From an uncultured Burkholderiales bacterium (GTDB taxonomy: Bacteria; Pseudomonadota; Gammaproteobacteria; Burkholderiales; Burkholderiaceae), in contig CAMLJY010000029.1 in NCBI GenBank assembly GCA_946480465.1, positions 8,995 through 72,994 of the forward strand: DNA of 64,000 nt, written 5' to 3'. A program made the position numbers and the translations under genes. The notes under the pieces were generated by a model. It was not told where the DNA came from, ran no database searches, and was given only the letters and a program-made list of their open reading frames with translations. How positions within the stretch are numbered: the first letter of the stretch is position 1; each line of letters opens with the position of its first letter. Positions 42,911 through 51,880 of the stretch are shown here, one piece after another.

Positions 42911-43450
42911 TCAACCCTCGGCCATCAGCTTCAGCTTCGCCAGGCTGCCTTCCACCCGCGGGCCCATCACCGCGTCCATCGACGTGAAGACGGTGGTCAC
43001 CTTCATGAAGTAGGACATCATCCCCGAGGCCGCCCATTGGAGCTGCGTGCCCTGGTCGTGCGGGCTCAGGCGGATCTCGAGCGTGCTCCGGTCGTGGTAG
43101 GGCTCCTCCACCTGCACCTTCACCACCAGGCGCGACGGTGGCTGCGCCTCGGTGATGGTGGCGCGGCCCTTGCCCGAGTGCGCGGCGCCCGACCATTGAT
43201 AGCCGGCGCCCAGGCCGCGCGCGGGCCCGAAGAACTGGCGCTTGAGCGTCGGGTCCATCTTCTCGTCCATCGACCAGTCGGGCCAGCGGCGTGCGTCCTC
43301 GATCAGCGTGTAGACCTTCTCCGGCGGCGCGTTCAGCACCACCGAGCGCTCGACGCGGTAGTCGCTGGGCCGTGCGGCGGCGACGATCAGCACGGCAACG
43401 ATGACGGCGAACAGCGCGCCGCCGAGGAGGAAGACGAGGCGAACGAACAT
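42911..43450 (-). CDS. SRPBCC-family protein with N-terminal membrane anchor
   Basis: 179 residues: one N-terminal membrane helix (LVFLLGGALFAVIVAVLIVA) and a START/Bet v1-like (polyketide cyclase) domain with NAPPEKVYTLIEDARRWPDW, LGAGYQWSG and a C-terminal helix (GPRVEGSLAKLKLMAEG). Such domains bind hydrophobic ligands; the function here is unknown. It lies downstream of the M16 peptidase on the same strand, 204 bp away, and upstream of the hydrolase lipoprotein gene. Confidence 0.82.
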   Translation of the reverse strand: MFVRLVFLLGGALFAVIVAVLIVAAARPSDYRVERSVVLNAPPEKVYTLIEDARRWPDWSMDEKMDPTLKRQFFGPARGLGAGYQWSGAAHSGKGRATITEAQPPSRLVVKVQVEEPYHDRSTLEIRLSPHDQGTQLQWAASGMMSYFMKVTTVFTSMDAVMGPRVEGSLAKLKLMAEG

Positions 43451-43654
43451 CGGACGTCTCCGGTCAGCTTGGCAGGCGCGGGCTCGTCAGCGTGCTGCGG
43501 CCGGCGGGCGGCGGCAAGGCGATGGGACGGGCGGTGGGACGGGCGGTCTGGCGCGTGCGGAAGCCGGGCATGGGAACAGGGGGGGCGGGCCGGTGCGGCG
43601 CGTGCATGGCCGCTGGCGCCGATTGTGCCGGGGCGCGGCCGCGGCGGGAGGCGG

Positions 43655-44935
43655 TCAGCCGCCGGCCAGCCGCGTCATGAAGCGCTCGCCGGCACCGGGC
43701 CGCAGCTTGCCGACCACGGCCACCGCCGGCAGCTGCGCCAGCATGCGGGCGAAGGTGGCGCGCACCTCGGCCGCGCCCACGGCCTGGACCCGGGCCTGCT
43801 GCTCGGCCGGCGTGCGCACGCGCCCCAGCACCGCGAGCTGCTGCACCGCTTCTTCCAGGCAGCGGAAAGGCCGCTCCTGCGTGCGCAGCTCGCGCACCGC
43901 GATCTGGTTGCGCGCGCGCTCCAGCGCCACCTCGTCGATGTGCTCGGCATGCTGCAGCAGCAGGGTGCCCACGGCATCGAAGAAGGCATCGAGGTGCTCC
44001 GGCGCCATCGAGGCCTCGACCACGAACTGGCCGGCCGCCGGCAGCACGTCGGCCGAGCAGGATGCGTGATAGACGAGGCCGCGGCGCTCGCGCAGCTGGT
44101 CCAGCAGCGGCGAGCTCATGCCCTCGCCGAAGACGGCGGCGGCCACGGTGCCGGCGGCTTCGTCGTCGGCCAGCGAGGGCAGCGGAAAGCCCAGCACCAC
44201 GTGGCTCTGGCTGCTGCCGGCCTGGCGCTTCTGGCGCAGGCCGCCACGCCAGGCGGGCGGGGCGACGCGGTTCTCCGGGCCCGTGGGCATGCCGCCGAAG
44301 GCGGCCTCGGCCTCGCGCAGCATCGCCTCGGCATCGATGGCACCGGCCACCGCGACGATGACGTTGCCGCCCGAGTAGTGCTGGCGCACGTAGTCCAGCA
44401 GGTCGCGGCGCTGGAAGCGGCTGATGTTGGCGCGCGTGCCGATCACCGGCTGCGCGAGCGGATGCTGGCCGAAGCAGTTGCGGTCGAAGAGCTTGTAGGC
44501 GGCGGAGACGGGGTCGTCCTCGTCCTCGGCGAACTCCTGCAGGATGACCTGGCGTTCGCGCTCCAGCTCCGCCTCGGGGAAGGTGCTGTGCCGCACGATG
44601 TCGGCCAGCATGTGCATGAACTGCGGCGCATGCGGCGCCAGCCCGTGCATGTGGAAGGCGGTGTGGTCCTTGTCGGTGTGGGCATTGACCTCGGCGCCCA
44701 GGCGCTCGGCGTCGAGGTTGATGCGCTGGCAGTCGCGCCCCTCGGTGCCCTTGAAGGCCATGTGCTCGACGACGTGGCTGATGCCGTTGAAGCGCGCGCT
44801 CTCATGCTGGCTGCCCGCGCGCACGAAGACGCTGAGGCTGACACTGCCCAGCCAGGGCATGGGCATCGCGACGACGCGCGTGCCGTTGGGCAGGGTGTGG
44901 ATGCGGGTGGTCGGTTCGGCGCGGGAGAGGTTCAT
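43655..44935 (-). CDS. M16-family zinc metallopeptidase
   Basis: 426 residues. The inverted zinc motif HVVEHMAFKGTEGRD (HxxEH) is present near residue 49 with the distal Glu expected in the following helix, so this is an active-type subunit. The second half is the usual non-catalytic repeat. Family members degrade short or misfolded peptides; no signal peptide is seen, so it is probably cytoplasmic, as in the processing-peptidase-like Burkholderiales proteins. It is single, not paired with a second M16 gene. Confidence 0.92.
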   Translation of the reverse strand: MNLSRAEPTTRIHTLPNGTRVVAMPMPWLGSVSLSVFVRAGSQHESARFNGISHVVEHMAFKGTEGRDCQRINLDAERLGAEVNAHTDKDHTAFHMHGLAPHAPQFMHMLADIVRHSTFPEAELERERQVILQEFAEDEDDPVSAAYKLFDRNCFGQHPLAQPVIGTRANISRFQRRDLLDYVRQHYSGGNVIVAVAGAIDAEAMLREAEAAFGGMPTGPENRVAPPAWRGGLRQKRQAGSSQSHVVLGFPLPSLADDEAAGTVAAAVFGEGMSSPLLDQLRERRGLVYHASCSADVLPAAGQFVVEASMAPEHLDAFFDAVGTLLLQHAEHIDEVALERARNQIAVRELRTQERPFRCLEEAVQQLAVLGRVRTPAEQQARVQAVGAAEVRATFARMLAQLPAVAVVGKLRPGAGERFMTRLAGG

Positions 44936-45007
44936 CAGCGGTGGGCCAGGGCAGGCCGCGAGCCTAACGCAGCCGGGCCGGCGCGGCGTTCCCTGCGCCC
45001 GCGGGCC

Positions 45008-45850
45008 TCATTCGAACTTGATCGCGATGCCGCTCGTCAGCAGCGTGTCGGTCGACTTGCGGTCCGGGCCGGGCTCGGAGTTGTGGCTGGCGGCCAGGCC
45101 GACCGTGAGGCTCAGGGTGCTGTTCAGCGCGACCGCCAGGCCGGCGTCGAAGGTGGCGCGGTACTCGCCGGGGCTGCGCGCGTTGGGCAGCAGCACCAGC
45201 CGCTGCTTCAACGTCGAGCCGGAGTTCAGCTTGTGGTTTGACTCCTCGGCGAACATCAGGCTCGCGTAGTCGTATTGCGCCCGCTGCTCGCCGTCGATGC
45301 GCGTCGGAGTCTCGTAGCTGTCGTACGAAAAGCTGAGACCGCCGAACAGGTCGAACTGCGCCGCCTCCGTTCGGATCAGGTGATAGCCCGCGCCGCCGCC
45401 CACCTGGCCACGCAGCTTCAGGTTGGCGAAGACGTTGCGCTCCAGCTCGGCGTTGCCGAAGGCGAACCACGCCGGACTCAGGTCGTGGTCGTGGCGGCCG
45501 CCGAGGCGCAGCCGTTCGGCGCTGGTGGCGCCGTCGGTCCGGGCGTACTGCGCCGAGCCGAAGACGGTCGTCTTCATCGCCTCGGTGGCGCGCACGCCGT
45601 CGCCCGTGAAGGACAGGTTCGTGCTGCGCGAATTGCCGCCGGATGCGCTCGCGCCCAGGCCGATGGCGGCGCGAAAGCGGCCGTCCGGCTTGACGGTGGC
45701 TTGTGCGTGGGCCGGTGCCGCCGGCACGCACAGCAGCGCGCTGGCGATGGCCGCCACGGCGGTGGCGCCGGCGAACGGCGCGCCACGCGGCGTGGTGCCG
45801 GCCTGGAGAAGGGAGGGGGCGGCGAACGGTGCGGGTGCGGATCGGGACAT
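45008..45850 (-). CDS. DUF481-family outer-membrane protein
   Basis: 280 residues with a signal peptide ending APAHAQA near residue 50. The mature part is a beta-barrel of alternating residues: GASASGGNSRSTNLSFTGDG, YARTDGATSAERLRLGG, GGGAGYHLIRTEAAQFDLFG and SDTLLTSG-like end finishing KFE with terminal aromatic pattern. The DUF481 (YdiY) family is salt-induced in some bacteria; the function is unknown. It is divergent from urtA across 219 bp. Confidence 0.85.
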   Translation of the reverse strand: MSRSAPAPFAAPSLLQAGTTPRGAPFAGATAVAAIASALLCVPAAPAHAQATVKPDGRFRAAIGLGASASGGNSRSTNLSFTGDGVRATEAMKTTVFGSAQYARTDGATSAERLRLGGRHDHDLSPAWFAFGNAELERNVFANLKLRGQVGGGAGYHLIRTEAAQFDLFGGLSFSYDSYETPTRIDGEQRAQYDYASLMFAEESNHKLNSGSTLKQRLVLLPNARSPGEYRATFDAGLAVALNSTLSLTVGLAASHNSEPGPDRKSTDTLLTSGIAIKFE

Positions 45851-45965
45851 TCAGGCTCCGGTTCGCGGCGCGATGCACGCTCGGCGTCACGCCGGGGGTG
45901 GTGGGAAGGCCGCGCATTATGGGAGCCGCACCGCCGGCGCAGCCACGTGCCGGCACTGCGAGGGG

Positions 45966-45986
45966 GGGCATACGAAGGGCATACGA
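45966..45986. promoter_or_regulatory. Tandem GGGCATACGA direct repeat upstream of urtA
   Basis: GGGCATACGA occurs at 45966 and 45977, exactly one helical turn (11 bp) apart, ~85 bp upstream of urtA. Such one-turn direct repeats bind response regulators head-to-tail. It is a candidate activator site for the urea operon. No proper sigma54 -24/-12 pair was found around it. Confidence 0.45.
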
Positions 45987-46069
45987 CACCTTGCGTATTG
46001 GCCGCACCGGCACCGCCGCCTAACCTGCCGGCGCTGACAACCCCAACCGCACCACAGGAGTGCCACCCG

Positions 46070-47347
46070 ATGAAGTTCACCCGTCGCTCTGCTGCCCGTT
46101 CCATCACCGCGCTGGCGGCTGCCGCCTGCGCCTTCGGCTTCAGCTCCATCGCGCAGGCGCAGGAGACCATCAAGGTCGGCGTGCTGCACTCGCTGTCCGG
46201 CACGATGGCCATCTCGGAAACGGTGCTGAAGGACACCGTGCTGATGGCCATCGACGAGATCAACGCCAAGGGAGGCGTGCTGGGCAAGAAGCTGGAGCCG
46301 GTGGTGGTCGACCCCGCTTCCAACTGGCCGCTGTTCGCCGAGAAGGCGCGCCAGCTGATCAGCAAGGACAAGGTGGCCGTCACCTTCGGCTGCTGGACCT
46401 CGGTGAGCCGCAAGTCGGTGCTGCCGGTGTTCGAGGAGCTGAATTCGCTGCTGTTCTACCCCGTGCAGTACGAGGGTGAAGAGCTGAGCAAGAACGTGTT
46501 CTACACCGGCGCCGCGCCCAACCAGCAGGCCATTCCCGCCGTGGAATACCTGATGAGCAAGGACGGCGGCGGCGCCAAGCGCTTCGTGCTGCTGGGCACC
46601 GACTACGTGTACCCGCGCACCACCAACAAGATCCTGCGCGCGTTCCTGAAGGCCAAGGGCATTCCCGAGGCCGACATCATGGAGGAGTACACCCCCTTCG
46701 GCCATTCGGACTACCAGAGCATCATCGCCAAGATCAAGAAGTTCTCGTCCGAGGGCAAGAAGACGGCGGTGGTGTCCACCATCAACGGCGACTCCAACGT
46801 GCCCTTCTACAAGGAACTGGGCAACCAGGGCCTGAAGGCGACCGACGTGCCGGTGGTGGCCTTCTCCGTGGGTGAGGAAGAGCTGCGCGGCGTGGACACC
46901 AAGCCGCTGGTGGGCCACCTGGCCGCCTGGAACTACTTCCAGTCCATCAAGAGCCCCGAGAACACCGCCTTCATCAAGAAGTGGAGCGACTACGCCAAGG
47001 CCAAGGGCATCGCCGGCCACAAGGACAAGCCGCTGACCAACGACCCGATGGAGGCCACCTACATCGGCATCCACATGTGGAAGGCCGCGGTGGAGAAGGC
47101 CAAGTCGACCGACACCGACAAGGTGATCGCCGCGATGGCCGGCCAGACCTTCGCCGCGCCGGGCGGCTTCACGTCCACGATGGACAAGCAGAACCACCAC
47201 CTGCACAAGCCGGTGTTCATCGGCGAGATCAAGGCCGACGGCCAGTTCAACGTGGTGTGGAAGACCAAGGGGCCGGTGGTGGCCGATCCGTGGAGCGACT
47301 ACATCCCGGAGAACAAGGGCAAGCCGAACGTTCCCGCCAAGAAGTAA
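46070..47347 (+). CDS. urtA: Urea ABC transporter, substrate-binding protein
   Basis: 425 residues: signal peptide (TRRSAARSITALAAAACAF, cut near IAQAQE) and a type I periplasmic binding fold of the urea/amide branch (IKVGVLHSLSGTMAISE, VDPASNWPLFAEKARQLI, VTFGCWTSVSRKSVLPVFEE, NSLLFYPVQYEGEE, FVLLGTDYVYPRTTN). CAGGAG lies 8 nt before the ATG. It captures urea (or short amides) in the periplasm. A stable hairpin after the stop would limit expression of the downstream membrane genes relative to this abundant binder. Confidence 0.95.
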   Translation: MKFTRRSAARSITALAAAACAFGFSSIAQAQETIKVGVLHSLSGTMAISETVLKDTVLMAIDEINAKGGVLGKKLEPVVVDPASNWPLFAEKARQLISKDKVAVTFGCWTSVSRKSVLPVFEELNSLLFYPVQYEGEELSKNVFYTGAAPNQQAIPAVEYLMSKDGGGAKRFVLLGTDYVYPRTTNKILRAFLKAKGIPEADIMEEYTPFGHSDYQSIIAKIKKFSSEGKKTAVVSTINGDSNVPFYKELGNQGLKATDVPVVAFSVGEEELRGVDTKPLVGHLAAWNYFQSIKSPENTAFIKKWSDYAKAKGIAGHKDKPLTNDPMEATYIGIHMWKAAVEKAKSTDTDKVIAAMAGQTFAAPGGFTSTMDKQNHHLHKPVFIGEIKADGQFNVVWKTKGPVVADPWSDYIPENKGKPNVPAKK

Positions 47348-47362
47348 TAGCGTCTGATTGAC

Positions 47363-47395
47363 GCGCCAGCCGCGGCCGGCTCCCGGCCGTGGCGC
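47363..47395 (+). terminator. urtA-urtB intercistronic hairpin (attenuator or mRNA stabiliser)
   Basis: Stem GCGCCA...CGGCCGG, loop CTC, then CCGGCCG...TGGCGC (13 paired bases with a 4-nt bulge), 16 bp after the urtA stop. No U-run follows, so partial termination or 3'-end protection of urtA mRNA is more likely than full termination. Confidence 0.6.
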
Positions 47396-47431
47396 GCGCC
47401 TGCCTGTGTTTCGTTTCCCGGGGGCCTTTCC

Positions 47432-49027
47432 TTGTTCGCTACGCTCCGACACTTCGTCGTGCTCTCGATGCTGCTGCTCATCGGCAGTGCATCGTGGGCG
47501 CTGACGGCCGAAGAAGCCGGCAGGATCGCCGCCGGCGACAGCGACGAGCGCATCTCCGCACTGAATGCCGCGTTGAACGCGGCGGTGGCAACGGGCGATG
47601 CGGCGCTGGTGCCCTTCGTGCGGGCGCTGCTGGACGACGAGGTGAAGACCGCCGGCGGCAAGGCCTTCATCGTGAGGGACGGCAAGGCGGTGGAAGCGGC
47701 CACCGGCGCGGCGGCTTCGCTGCCCGCCGATGCCGAAGACGTCGTCAACAACAACCGCATGCGGCGCGAGCTGGAGGCGGCGGTCGCGGCGCTGGGCCTG
47801 TTCGCGCCCGAGCGGGATGCTCGGGCCCAGGCCATCGCCGACCTGAAGGATGCGGCCGACGAGGCCAAGCTCGGCCTGATCGAGAAGGCGGAAGGCGCCG
47901 AGAAAGACGCGGCGCTGAAGGCGCAGCTGGGGCTGCTGCGCGCGGCCATCCTGATTTCTTCCGACGACGCGGCCAAGCGCGCCGCCGCGGCCAAGGCCTT
48001 GTCCGGCAGCAGCGAGCCGGCCACCCGGTCGCTGCTGCTGGAACGCCTGAACGCCGAGAGCGACCCCGCGGTGAAGGCCGCGATCCAGGCCGCGCTGGAC
48101 AGCGTGCAATCGCAGCTGGCCTGGGGCGAGCGCCTGGGCGTGCTGTTCACCGGCGCCAGCCTGGGCTCCATCCTGCTGCTGGTGGCGCTGGGCCTGGCCA
48201 TCACCTACGGGCTGATGGGCGTGATCAACATGGCCCACGGCGAGCTGATGATGATCGGCGCCTACGCCACCTACGTGGTGCAGAACCTGTTCAGGGCCTA
48301 CCTGCCGGGTGCTTTCGACTGGTACGTCGTGGCCGCGATCCCGGTCGCCTTCTTTACCTCGGCGCTGGTCGGCGCGGTGCTGGAACGCAGCGTCATCCGC
48401 TGGCTGTACGGCCGCCCGCTCGAGACGCTGCTGGCCACCTGGGGCATCAGCCTGGTGCTGATGCAGGCGGTGCGCACGCTGTTCGGCGCGCAGAACGTGG
48501 GCGTCGAGAACCCGGCGTGGATGTCGGGCGGCGTGCAGGTGCTGCCGAACCTGGTGCTGCCGTACAACCGGCTCGCCATCCTCGTCTTCGCGGCGCTGGT
48601 GCTGATCGGCATGGCGCTGCTGATCTCGCGCACGCGGCTCGGGCTCTTCGTGCGGGGCGTCACGCAGAACCGGCGCATGGCCTCGTGCGTGGGTGTCAAC
48701 ACCGCGCGCGTCGACATGTACGCCTTCTCGCTGGGCGCGGGCATCGCCGGGCTGGCGGGCTGCGCGCTCAGCCAGGTGGGCAACGTCGGTCCGGACCTGG
48801 GCCAGGGCTACATCGTCGATTCGTTCATGGTGGTGGTGCTGGGCGGCGTCGGCCAGCTCGCGGGCACGGTGTACGCGGCGCTGGGCCTGGGCATCCTGAA
48901 CAAGCTGCTGGAAGGCTGGGCCGGCGCGGTGCTGGCCAAGATCATGGTGCTGGTCTTCATCGTCGTCTTCATCCAGAAGCGGCCGCAGGGCCTGTTCGCG
49001 GTCAAGGGCCGCAGTGCGGAGGCCTGA
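47432..49027 (+). CDS. urtB: Urea ABC transporter permease UrtB
   Basis: 531 residues from a TTG start (MFATLRHFVVLSMLLLIGSA), which gives a signal-like helix; an ATG at 47468 is the alternative. Residues ~25-225 are a helical, Ala-rich periplasmic-type extension (AALNAAVATGDAALVPFVRA), normal for UrtB. The LivH-like permease follows with the INMAHGELMMIGAYATYV signature and ALGLGILNKLLEGWAGAVLA. It forms the inner-membrane channel with UrtC. UrtC follows after 4 bp. Confidence 0.93.
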   Translation: MFATLRHFVVLSMLLLIGSASWALTAEEAGRIAAGDSDERISALNAALNAAVATGDAALVPFVRALLDDEVKTAGGKAFIVRDGKAVEAATGAAASLPADAEDVVNNNRMRRELEAAVAALGLFAPERDARAQAIADLKDAADEAKLGLIEKAEGAEKDAALKAQLGLLRAAILISSDDAAKRAAAAKALSGSSEPATRSLLLERLNAESDPAVKAAIQAALDSVQSQLAWGERLGVLFTGASLGSILLLVALGLAITYGLMGVINMAHGELMMIGAYATYVVQNLFRAYLPGAFDWYVVAAIPVAFFTSALVGAVLERSVIRWLYGRPLETLLATWGISLVLMQAVRTLFGAQNVGVENPAWMSGGVQVLPNLVLPYNRLAILVFAALVLIGMALLISRTRLGLFVRGVTQNRRMASCVGVNTARVDMYAFSLGAGIAGLAGCALSQVGNVGPDLGQGYIVDSFMVVVLGGVGQLAGTVYAALGLGILNKLLEGWAGAVLAKIMVLVFIVVFIQKRPQGLFAVKGRSAEA

Positions 49028-49031
49028 CGCC

Positions 49032-50186
49032 ATGAAGACGCCTGATTTGCCCGTGTCCGCCGTGCTGGCGCAGAAGCGCGGCCTGCTGCTGGGCCCCAGG
49101 GGCTGGAGCGCGGTGCTGGCCGCGGTGCTGGTCATCGCCGTGCTGGTGCCGGTGCTGAACCTGGCGTTGCCCGAGGGCCACCCGCTGCACCTGTCCGACT
49201 ACGCGGTGACGCTGGCCGGCAAGATCGTCTGCTACGCCATCTGCGCGCTGGCGATGGACCTGATCTGGGGCTACACCGGCATCCTGTCGCTGGGCCACGG
49301 CCTCTTCTTCGCGCTGGGCGGCTATGGCATGGGCATGTACCTGATGCGCCAGATCGGCACCGACGGCAACTACAAGAGCGAGCTGCCCGACTTCATGGTG
49401 TTCCTGAACTGGAAGGTCCTGCCCTGGCACTGGGCGCTGTCCGATTCGTTCATCGCGCAAGCGCTCTTGATCGTGCTGGTGCCGGGCGCGCTGGCCTTCG
49501 TGTTCGGCTGGTTCGCCTTCCGCTCGCGCATCAAGGGCGTGTACTTCTCGATCATCACGCAGGCGATGACCTTCGCCGCGATGCTGCTGTTCTTCCGCAA
49601 CGAGACCGGCTTCGGCGGCAACAACGGCTTCACCGACTTCAAACGCATCCTCGGCGTGCCGATCGCCACCGGGCAGATGCGGGTGCTGCTGTTCGTCATC
49701 AGCGGCCTGGTGCTGGTGGGCTTCTACCTGATGGCCCGCGCGATCGTGAACAGCAAGTATGGCCGCGTGCTTCAGGCGATACGCGATGCCGAGACGCGCG
49801 TGATGTTCACCGGCTATTCGCCGCTGGCCTACAAGCTGAGCATCTGGACGCTCTCGGCGGTGATGTGCGCGGTGGCCGGCGCCTTGTACGTGCCGCAGGT
49901 GGGCATCATCAACCCCAGCGAGATGTCGCCCGCGGCCTCGATCGAGATCGCGATCTGGACCGCGGTGGGCGGCCGCGCGACGCTGATCGGCCCCATCGTC
50001 GGCGCCTTCTTCGTCAACGGCGCGAAGAGCTGGTTCACGGTGGCGTTCCCGGAGTTCTGGCTGTACTTCCTGGGGGCGCTGTTCATCGCGGTGACGCTGT
50101 TCCTGCCGAACGGGATCATCGGCCTGCTGCGCAGGCCGGGGGGAATCGTCGGCCTGTTCCGGCGCGCGACGGAGAAGAGAACGTGA
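49032..50186 (+). CDS. urtC: Urea ABC transporter permease UrtC
   Basis: 384 residues from ATG 49032 (MKTPDLPVSAV). LivM-like permease: ALAMDLIWGYTGILSLGHGL, FGWFAFRSRIKGVYFSIITQ, ETGFGGNNGFTDF, AVGGRATLIGPIVGAF, IGLLRRPGG near the end. It pairs with UrtB. The stop overlaps the GTG start of urtD (GTGA). Confidence 0.93.
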   Translation: MKTPDLPVSAVLAQKRGLLLGPRGWSAVLAAVLVIAVLVPVLNLALPEGHPLHLSDYAVTLAGKIVCYAICALAMDLIWGYTGILSLGHGLFFALGGYGMGMYLMRQIGTDGNYKSELPDFMVFLNWKVLPWHWALSDSFIAQALLIVLVPGALAFVFGWFAFRSRIKGVYFSIITQAMTFAAMLLFFRNETGFGGNNGFTDFKRILGVPIATGQMRVLLFVISGLVLVGFYLMARAIVNSKYGRVLQAIRDAETRVMFTGYSPLAYKLSIWTLSAVMCAVAGALYVPQVGIINPSEMSPAASIEIAIWTAVGGRATLIGPIVGAFFVNGAKSWFTVAFPEFWLYFLGALFIAVTLFLPNGIIGLLRRPGGIVGLFRRATEKRT

Positions 50187-51067
50187 CACCCGAATTGATG
50201 GAGGAGGGGGCGAAGCGCCTCGAAGCCTATGCTCTGAAACGAGCGGCCGCGGCCACCGAGAGCGGTGGCCGCGAAGCCGCCTACGGCCGGCCGATGCGGT
50301 GGGGCGAGGTCGACTTCTCGCACGGGGTGGCGCTGTACCTGGACGACATCACGGTCAGCTTCGACGGTTTCAAGGCCCTGAATGCGCTGACCCTGACGGT
50401 GAACGTGGGCGAACTGCGATGCATCATCGGCCCGAATGGCGCGGGCAAGACGACGATGATGGACTGCATCACCGGCAAGACGCGGCCGGACGCGGGCAAG
50501 GCCTTCTTCGGCTCGACGCTCGACCTGCTGCGCCTGACGGAGCCTGAGATTGCGCAGGCCGGCATCGGCCGCAAGTTCCAGAAGCCCACGGTGTACGAGG
50601 ATCTCTCGGTGTTCGAGAACCTCGAACTGGCCCTGGCGGCGGACCGGCGGGTGTGGGCTTCCTTGTTCTCGCGGCTGACGGGGGCGCAGCTGGACCGCAT
50701 CGGCGAGGTGCTGCAGACCATCCACCTGCTGCCGGAGGCGCAGCGCACCGCGGGCTTGCTGTCGCACGGGCAGAAGCAGTGGCTGGAGATCGGCATGCTG
50801 CTGATGCAGGACCCGAAGCTGTTGCTGCTGGACGAGCCGGTGGCGGGCATGACGGATGAAGAGACGGAGCGCACGGCGGAGTTGTTCCTGTCCCTGGAAG
50901 GCAAGCATTCGCTGGTGGTGGTGGAGCACGACATGAAGTTCGTGGATCAACTCACCGAAGGCCGGAAGACGGTGACTGTCTTGCACGAAGGGTCCGTGCT
51001 GGCGGAGGGATTGCTGGCGGATGTGCAGAACAACGAGAAGGTCGTCGAGGTGTATTTGGGGCGCTAG
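50183..51067 (+). CDS. urtD: Urea ABC transporter ATP-binding protein UrtD
   Basis: 294 residues from GTG 50183. An N-terminal extension of ~50 residues precedes the LivG-like ATPase: Walker A GPNGAGKTTMMD, Q-loop region GIGRKFQKPTVYEDLS, signature LLSHGQKQWLEIG (SHGQ in place of SGGQ, usual for UrtD) and Walker B LLLLDEPVAGMT. It powers UrtBC. An in-frame ATG at residue 6 is a possible alternative start. Confidence 0.93.
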   Translation: MTPELMEEGAKRLEAYALKRAAAATESGGREAAYGRPMRWGEVDFSHGVALYLDDITVSFDGFKALNALTLTVNVGELRCIIGPNGAGKTTMMDCITGKTRPDAGKAFFGSTLDLLRLTEPEIAQAGIGRKFQKPTVYEDLSVFENLELALAADRRVWASLFSRLTGAQLDRIGEVLQTIHLLPEAQRTAGLLSHGQKQWLEIGMLLMQDPKLLLLDEPVAGMTDEETERTAELFLSLEGKHSLVVVEHDMKFVDQLTEGRKTVTVLHEGSVLAEGLLADVQNNEKVVEVYLGR

Positions 51068-51095
51068 CCACGGCGCGAGCAGCCGGAGAAACTGA

Positions 51096-51788
51096 ATGCT
51101 GAAAGTCGACAGCCTGAACCAGTACTACGGCGGCAGCCACATCCTGCGCAACCTCGGCTTCGAGGCCAGGCTGGGCGAGGTGACCGTGGTGCTGGGCCGC
51201 AACGGCGTGGGCAAGACGACGCTGCTGAAGAGCCTGATGGGCGTCGTGCCGGTGAAGACCGGCAGCGTGCAGCTGGACGGCGCCGACATCACCAAGGCCA
51301 CCAGCTACGAGCGCGTGCGCCGCGGCATCGGCTACGTCCCGCAAGGCCGCGAGATCTTTTCGCGGCTGACGGTGGAAGAAAACCTGCGCATGGGCCTGGC
51401 CGCGAAGCCCGGCGGCACCGCCATCCCGGCGGAGCTGTTCGAGCTGTTCCCGGTGCTCAAGCAAATGATCCACCGCCGCGGCGGCGACCTGTCCGGCGGT
51501 CAGCAGCAGCAGCTGGCCATTGCGCGCGCCCTCGCCGCGGGGCCGAAACTGCTGCTGCTGGACGAGCCCACCGAGGGCATCCAGCCCAGCATCATCAAGG
51601 ACATTGGCCGCGTCATTCGCATGTTGGCCGACCGCGGCACCATGGCCATCGTGCTGGTCGAGCAGTACTACGACTTCGCGGCCGAGCTGGCCGACCAGTA
51701 CCTGGTGATGGAGCGCGGCGAGGTCATTCGCCGCGGACGCGGGGCCGACATGGAGGCCGATGGCGTGCGCAAGCTGATGTCGGTCTGA
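51096..51788 (+). CDS. urtE: Urea ABC transporter ATP-binding protein UrtE
   Basis: 230 residues, LivF-like ATPase: LNQYYGGSHILRNLGFEA, Walker A GRNGVGKTTLLK, GIGYVPQGREIFSRLTVEEN, signature LSGGQQQQLAIARA, Walker B LLLLDEPTEGIQ. GGAG lies 7 nt before the ATG. It is the last gene of urtABCDE; two strong hairpins follow. The urease structural genes that often come next are not in the window. Confidence 0.95.
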   Translation: MLKVDSLNQYYGGSHILRNLGFEARLGEVTVVLGRNGVGKTTLLKSLMGVVPVKTGSVQLDGADITKATSYERVRRGIGYVPQGREIFSRLTVEENLRMGLAAKPGGTAIPAELFELFPVLKQMIHRRGGDLSGGQQQQLAIARALAAGPKLLLLDEPTEGIQPSIIKDIGRVIRMLADRGTMAIVLVEQYYDFAAELADQYLVMERGEVIRRGRGADMEADGVRKLMSV

Positions 51789-51809
51789 ACGCGCGCGCCT
51801 GAAAGCAAG

Positions 51810-51868
51810 CCGGCCGGACCCTGGCGGACCCGGCCGGCGGAACGGTCACCGGCGCCCTGCGGCGCCGG
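51810..51868. terminator. Two tandem hairpins between urtE and the convergent secreted protein gene
   Basis: GCCGGCCGG (51810-51818) pairs with CCGGCCGGC (51830-51838), and CCGGCGCC (51849-51856) with GGCGCCGG (51861-51868) around a CTGC loop. They lie between convergent stops, so they probably end both transcripts. No U-tract is present, as usual at this GC content. Confidence 0.6.
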
Positions 51869-51880
51869 CCCCCACCACGA

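Noticed and set aside
43451..43654. Possible small gene in the SRPBCC-M16 gap, with repeated GTGGGACGGGCG
   Set aside because: Short Arg/Gly-rich frames without ribosome site or family pattern; the repeat is a simple two-copy run.
45940..45990. Sigma54 promoter upstream of urtA
   Set aside because: No GG-N10-GC pair with correct -24/-12 context was found.
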